Positions 60,401 through 64,000 of a stretch of DNA of 64,000 bases are shown here, piece after piece. Each line of letters begins with the position of its first letter. Position 1 is the first letter of the stretch. The notes under the pieces were generated by a model that saw only the letters and a list, made by a program, of their open reading frames with translations, made no database searches and had not been told where the DNA came from. The position numbers were made by a program, and so were the translations under genes. Source of the DNA: an uncultured Dechloromonas sp. (lineage in GTDB: Bacteria; Pseudomonadota; Gammaproteobacteria; Burkholderiales; Rhodocyclaceae). The stretch covers positions 1 through 64,000 of the forward strand of contig NZ_CAMFKO010000019.1 of assembly GCF_945957265.1 (NCBI RefSeq). Direction: 5' to 3'.

Positions 60401-63076
60401 ATGGCGCCACGGAGAACCCAGAAACACTCGCTGAAAACGCGAATCACGCTATCCACGGTCGCCATTTTCGTCGTCGGCATCTGGTTGCTCACCCTGATGG
60501 CCAGCCACATGCTGCGCAAGGATCTCGAGCAGGTGCTCAGCGCCGCGCAGCTGTCGACGGCAACCCTGGTCGCCGGGCAACTCGACCACGAGATCGACAG
60601 CCGCCTGAAAACCCTCGAGCAACTGGCCGTCGCCGTCGCCCCCATCGTCACCACCGCGCCCGCCGAGGTGCAGCGGCTGCTCGAGAACCGGCCGCTCGCG
60701 CTGTCCCTGTTCAACGGCGGCGTGATCGTCTATGACGCCGGCGGCACCGCGATCGCGGACGTTCCCCCGCAGACCGGCCGGCGCGGCGTCAATTACATGG
60801 ACATCGAGGTCATCGCCAATGCCATCCGCGAAGGAAAGAGCTGCGTCGGCCGGCCGCTCGTCGGCAAGAAACTGAATGCGCCGGTATTCGGCCTCGCCAC
60901 CCCGCTGCGCGATGCACAGGGAAAGATCGTCGGGGCCATTTCCGGCGTCATCAACCTGGGCCTGCCCAGCTTCTTCGACCGCATCACCGACGGCCGCTAC
61001 GGCCAAACCGGCGGCTACCTGGTGCTGGCGCCGCGGGAGCGCATCATTGTGACCAGCAGCGACAAAAGCCGGGTCATGGAGATCCTGCCGCCGCCCGGGA
61101 AGTTGCCGGTGATCGACCGCTTCCTTGCGGGAGAGGAAGGCTCGGCGGTGACGATCAATCCGCTGGGCCTCGAAATCCTGACGTCGGACAAGAAAATCCC
61201 CAGCGCCGGCTGGATTCTCGCCGTCTACCTGCCGACCAGCGAGGCCTTCGCGCCGATCAACGACCTGCGGCGCCAGCTGCTGCTCGGCGCCCTGCTGCTC
61301 ACCCTGCTGGTCGCGCTTCTGATCTGGTGGATACTCAAGCAGCAGCTCGCGCCGCTGCTCGGCACGATCCAGACCCTGAGCGACATGTCCAGCCCGGAAC
61401 AGGCGCTGACCCCCCTGCCGGTTGTCCGGAACGACGAAATCGGCCAGTTGCTGGACAGTTTCAATCACCTGATCGACATCGTGAAGGAGCGCGAGCGCGA
61501 GTTGCGCGACGGACATGAAACGCTGCAACACATCCTCGAGACCTCGACCGACGGCTTCTGGCGCGTCTCCGCCCAGGGCAAGCTGCTCGACACCAACCCG
61601 GCCTATTCCCGGCAGTCCGGCTATTCCCGCGACGAGCTGCTGAGCATGACGATCAACGATCTCGACGCCCTTGAAAACCCGGTCGCGACCTCCTCCCGGA
61701 TCGCCCGCCTGATCGCCCATGGCAGCGACCAGTTCGAGACCGTGCACCGGCGCAAGGATGGCTCGCGCTGGCCGGTCGAGGTCAGCGCCACCTTCAACCC
61801 GGCCAATGGCCAGTTGCTGGGATTCCTGCGCGACATCACCGAACGCAAGCGCAGCGCGGCCGAACTCGAACGACGCGTCGAGGAACGAACGGCCGAACTG
61901 TCCCAGGCCAAGCAGCTCGCCGAATCGGCCAGCCGCGCCAAGAGCAGCTTCCTGGCCAACATGAGCCATGAATTGCGCACCCCGCTGAACGCCATCATCG
62001 GCATGACCGACCTGGCCAAGCGAAAACCTGTCGATGCCAGGCAGGCCGATCAGTTGAGCAAGGTCGCCCAGGCCTCGCAACGCCTGCTGCGCATCATCAA
62101 CAACATCCTCGACCTGTCGAAGATCGAAGCCGACCAGCTCACGCTGGAACAGACAAACTTCCAGCTGGGGAGCATCTTCGAGAACATCCACAGCCTGATT
62201 GCGCAAAGGGCCGCCGAAAAAGGCCTGGCGCTCCGCCTGAACATTCCGGAAGGGATGATGCACCTGGCCCTGCAGGGCGATCCGCTGCGCCTCGAACAGA
62301 TACTGCTCAACTTTGCCGGGAACGCCATCAAGTTCACCCAGGCCGGCAGCGTGACCATCGCCGTCAGCCGGCGCGACGCCCCCGGCTCATGCGAACTGCA
62401 TTTCGCGGTCAGCGACACAGGGATAGGCATCTCGCCCGACGACCAGAAACGCCTGTTCACCGCCTTTGCCCAGGCCGACAGCTCGACCACCCGCCGCTAT
62501 GGCGGAACCGGGCTGGGACTGGCGATCAGCAAGCAACTCGCCGAAATGATGGGCGGCCATGTCGGCCTCGACAGCCAGCCGGGCAAGGGCAGCACCTTCT
62601 GGTTCACGGTGCGCCTGCCGGCGGCGACCAGCGCCTTGCCCTGCCACGACACGGCGCCCGGCGTCGACGCCGAGCACCAGCTGTTCGCGCGCCATGCGGG
62701 AACCCGCATCCTCCTCGCCGAAGACGAACCGATCAACCAGGAGGTGTCGACCGCCCTGCTCGAAGCGGCCGGCCTGCTTGTCGACATCGCCAACGACGGC
62801 GCCGAGGCCCTGGCCAAGGCCGCGACAACGCCTTACCGGGCGATCCTGATGGATGTCCAGATGCCGGTCATGAACGGCTTCGATGCGACGCGGGCGATCC
62901 GCGCGCTGCCCGGCCGGGAAGGGATACCGATCCTGGCGATGACGGCCAACGCCTTCGACGAGGACCGCAATCTCTGCCTCGACGCCGGGATGAACGACCA
63001 CATTCCGAAGCCGGTCGACCCGCCCCGCCTGTTCGGCACCCTGCTCCGCTGGCTGGACGAAACGCCGGCGCCTTAG
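60401..63076 (+). CDS. Hybrid sensor histidine kinase (Cache-PAS-HisKA-REC)
   Basis: An 891-residue membrane kinase. TM1 (about 14-36) and TM2 (near 290-312) enclose a Cache-type periplasmic sensor. A HAMP-like stretch, a PAS domain (about 365-480), the HisKA box SHELRTPLNAIIGMTD (His523), HATPase boxes DTGIGIS and GGTGLGLAIS, and a receiver with Asp818 (ILMDVQMPVMNG) follow. The start is uncertain: ATG 60401 gives a usual N-terminus, while ATG 60371 and TTG 60359 are possible. A TATACT (60333-60338) may be its -10. No Hpt domain is present. Confidence 0.9.
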   Translation: MAPRRTQKHSLKTRITLSTVAIFVVGIWLLTLMASHMLRKDLEQVLSAAQLSTATLVAGQLDHEIDSRLKTLEQLAVAVAPIVTTAPAEVQRLLENRPLALSLFNGGVIVYDAGGTAIADVPPQTGRRGVNYMDIEVIANAIREGKSCVGRPLVGKKLNAPVFGLATPLRDAQGKIVGAISGVINLGLPSFFDRITDGRYGQTGGYLVLAPRERIIVTSSDKSRVMEILPPPGKLPVIDRFLAGEEGSAVTINPLGLEILTSDKKIPSAGWILAVYLPTSEAFAPINDLRRQLLLGALLLTLLVALLIWWILKQQLAPLLGTIQTLSDMSSPEQALTPLPVVRNDEIGQLLDSFNHLIDIVKERERELRDGHETLQHILETSTDGFWRVSAQGKLLDTNPAYSRQSGYSRDELLSMTINDLDALENPVATSSRIARLIAHGSDQFETVHRRKDGSRWPVEVSATFNPANGQLLGFLRDITERKRSAAELERRVEERTAELSQAKQLAESASRAKSSFLANMSHELRTPLNAIIGMTDLAKRKPVDARQADQLSKVAQASQRLLRIINNILDLSKIEADQLTLEQTNFQLGSIFENIHSLIAQRAAEKGLALRLNIPEGMMHLALQGDPLRLEQILLNFAGNAIKFTQAGSVTIAVSRRDAPGSCELHFAVSDTGIGISPDDQKRLFTAFAQADSSTTRRYGGTGLGLAISKQLAEMMGGHVGLDSQPGKGSTFWFTVRLPAATSALPCHDTAPGVDAEHQLFARHAGTRILLAEDEPINQEVSTALLEAAGLLVDIANDGAEALAKAATTPYRAILMDVQMPVMNGFDATRAIRALPGREGIPILAMTANAFDEDRNLCLDAGMNDHIPKPVDPPRLFGTLLRWLDETPAP

Positions 63077-63104
63077 CGGCGCTGCCGGCCGCCAGGCCGC
63101 CGCA

Positions 63105-64000
63105 TCACTTGACGTAACCCCAGCCCTGCAGCCGGCTGTAGGCGTACTCGGCCGCCTTGCCCTTCTGGGTGCGGCGCAGATACGCCGCGTACTGGTTGGC
63201 CGCATCCTGCTTGCGCCCCATCCCCTCCAGCGAGACGCCCTTGAGGAAGGTGACGCCGGCATCGCCCGGAATCAGGCGGTCGTAGCGGTCGAGATGCTCA
63301 TACGCCTTGGCCGGGTCTTTCTGGGCAAGCGCCAGCACGCCGACCATCTTCTGGGCCTGCGCCTCCTGCGGGTATATCTTCGTTGCCGCCTGCGCATACT
63401 CCAGGGCCTGCGCATCCTTGTCCTGCGCGGACAGGCACTTGGCCATCAGGACATTGGCCGCGTAGTCGCGCGGCGTCGCCGCCAGGGCGCTGCGGAAACT
63501 TCCTTCGGCCTTGCCGAAATCCTTGCGCGACAAGGCGACTTCGCCTTTCTGGCAAGCCTCGATGGTCGGCTTGATGCGGCGCAGCGACGCCGTGCTGTCC
63601 ATGAAGCGCTCGCGGCCGGTATCGCGCTGGTTGCTGGCGGCATACTTGCCTTCAGCCATCTGCCGCGCCGTGTCGCGCCGCTCGCTGCTCATCGGGTGCG
63701 TCGAGAACATGGTCTGCAGCATGCCCGGCGACGCCTTTTCCTGGTCGACCAGCAACTGCTGCAAGCCGACCATGCCGTTCGCCGGGTAGCCGGCGCGCAC
63801 CATGTATTCCTGGCCCAGGGCATCGGCCTCGCGCTCGTTGTCGCGCGAATAGCTGGAAAGCAGCGCGCTGGCCCCGAGCTGGGTGCCGATGTCGGTCAGC
63901 CCGCCAAAGCCGGCCGCCGAACCGATGATGTTGATGCCGGTCGCCGCCACCGAGGCGACCATGGCCTGTCCCTGGCGCTGCGCGGCGTGGCGGGCATTGA
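63105..64000 (-). CDS. M48 family metalloprotease with TPR tail, N-terminus cut by window edge
   Basis: The C-terminal 298 residues of a periplasmic Zn protease of the BepA/LoiP type. The frame continues past the right edge: the outermost codons read NARHAAQRQGQA, just after where HExxH should be. The third ligand lies in NEREADALG, and the M48 motif FSTHPMSSERRD is seen. The last 150 residues are TPR repeats (FGKAEGSFRSALAATPRDYAA). The ATG at 63962 is internal, not the start. Confidence 0.9.
   Translation of the reverse strand, partial: NARHAAQRQGQAMVASVAATGINIIGSAAGFGGLTDIGTQLGASALLSSYSRDNEREADALGQEYMVRAGYPANGMVGLQQLLVDQEKASPGMLQTMFSTHPMSSERRDTARQMAEGKYAASNQRDTGRERFMDSTASLRRIKPTIEACQKGEVALSRKDFGKAEGSFRSALAATPRDYAANVLMAKCLSAQDKDAQALEYAQAATKIYPQEAQAQKMVGVLALAQKDPAKAYEHLDRYDRLIPGDAGVTFLKGVSLEGMGRKQDAANQYAAYLRRTQKGKAAEYAYSRLQGWGYVK

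Overview
The window is a GC-rich, gene-dense bacterial chromosome segment that looks like a betaproteobacterium, probably in or near the Rhodocyclaceae (Azoarcus, Zoogloea, Dechloromonas relatives). The reasons are a tRNA-Tyr/Gly/Thr-tuf operon, a PhaM-type polyhydroxyalkanoate granule protein, a PEP-CTERM protein next to a PrsT-type lipoprotein, two complete Liv-type ABC transporters with acyl-CoA enzymes, a fused indolepyruvate oxidoreductase, and nhaR beside htpX. No insertion sequence, prophage, CRISPR array or rRNA was seen.

Layout. 1-0.5 kb: tRNA-Tyr, -Gly, -Thr and the first codons of tuf, all leftward from one strong promoter. 0.5-6.5 kb: a class I cytochrome c, a LysE/RhtB exporter, ilvD, lgt, a VOC-fold protein, an Hpt-like orphan and a GAF-PAS sensor. 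6.6-12.7 kb: a tightly coupled heavy-metal-type RND efflux operon (outer-membrane factor, adaptor, pump) ending in a PII-like protein, with a promoter carrying four 11-bp-spaced CTGACG repeats. 12.7-18.6 kb: htpX and nhaR diverge, then D,D-carboxypeptidase, D-amino-acid aminotransferase, YbeD-like, lipB and lipA. 18.6-23.7 kb: envelope genes (glycine-zipper lipoprotein, WGP-repeat secreted protein, PrsT, PEP-CTERM protein) of visibly lower GC, with a candidate sigma-54 promoter. 23.7-29.4 kb: CoA-transferase with a perfect palindromic operator, an RlmL-type methyltransferase, a HemJ-like protein, an SDR epimerase, a ferredoxin-type reductase and a periplasmic protein.

29.4-34.4 kb: first Liv system (binding protein, H, M, G, F). 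34.5-44.2 kb: a FeeM-like acyltransferase fused to a PilZ domain, overlapping an FAD-linked D-lactate-dehydrogenase-type enzyme, then indolepyruvate oxidoreductase, a membrane-anchored methyltransferase, and a histidine kinase whose 3' end overlaps a convergent LuxR-type response regulator. 44.4-50.8 kb: PhaM, an AEC permease, NfeD plus SPFH protein, a degenerate-cyclase/FHA protein, and a CaiB-type racemase/CoA-transferase. 50.8-59.4 kb: a leftward operon of AMP-forming acyl-CoA ligase, LivG, LivH, LivM, binding protein, LivF and a phenylacetate-CoA-ligase-type enzyme, an uptake-and-activation unit for an organic (possibly aromatic) acid. 59.5-64 kb: a divergent Crp/Fnr regulator, a hybrid sensor kinase and a truncated M48 metalloprotease.

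Together the genes describe a heterotroph that takes up and CoA-activates amino and organic acids, stores PHA and has a cell-surface PEP-CTERM system. The observations most worth following are the FeeM-PilZ fusion, the PII-RND operon with its repeat operator, the PEP-CTERM/PrsT pair with its sigma-54-like site, and several structured or palindromic intergenic elements.
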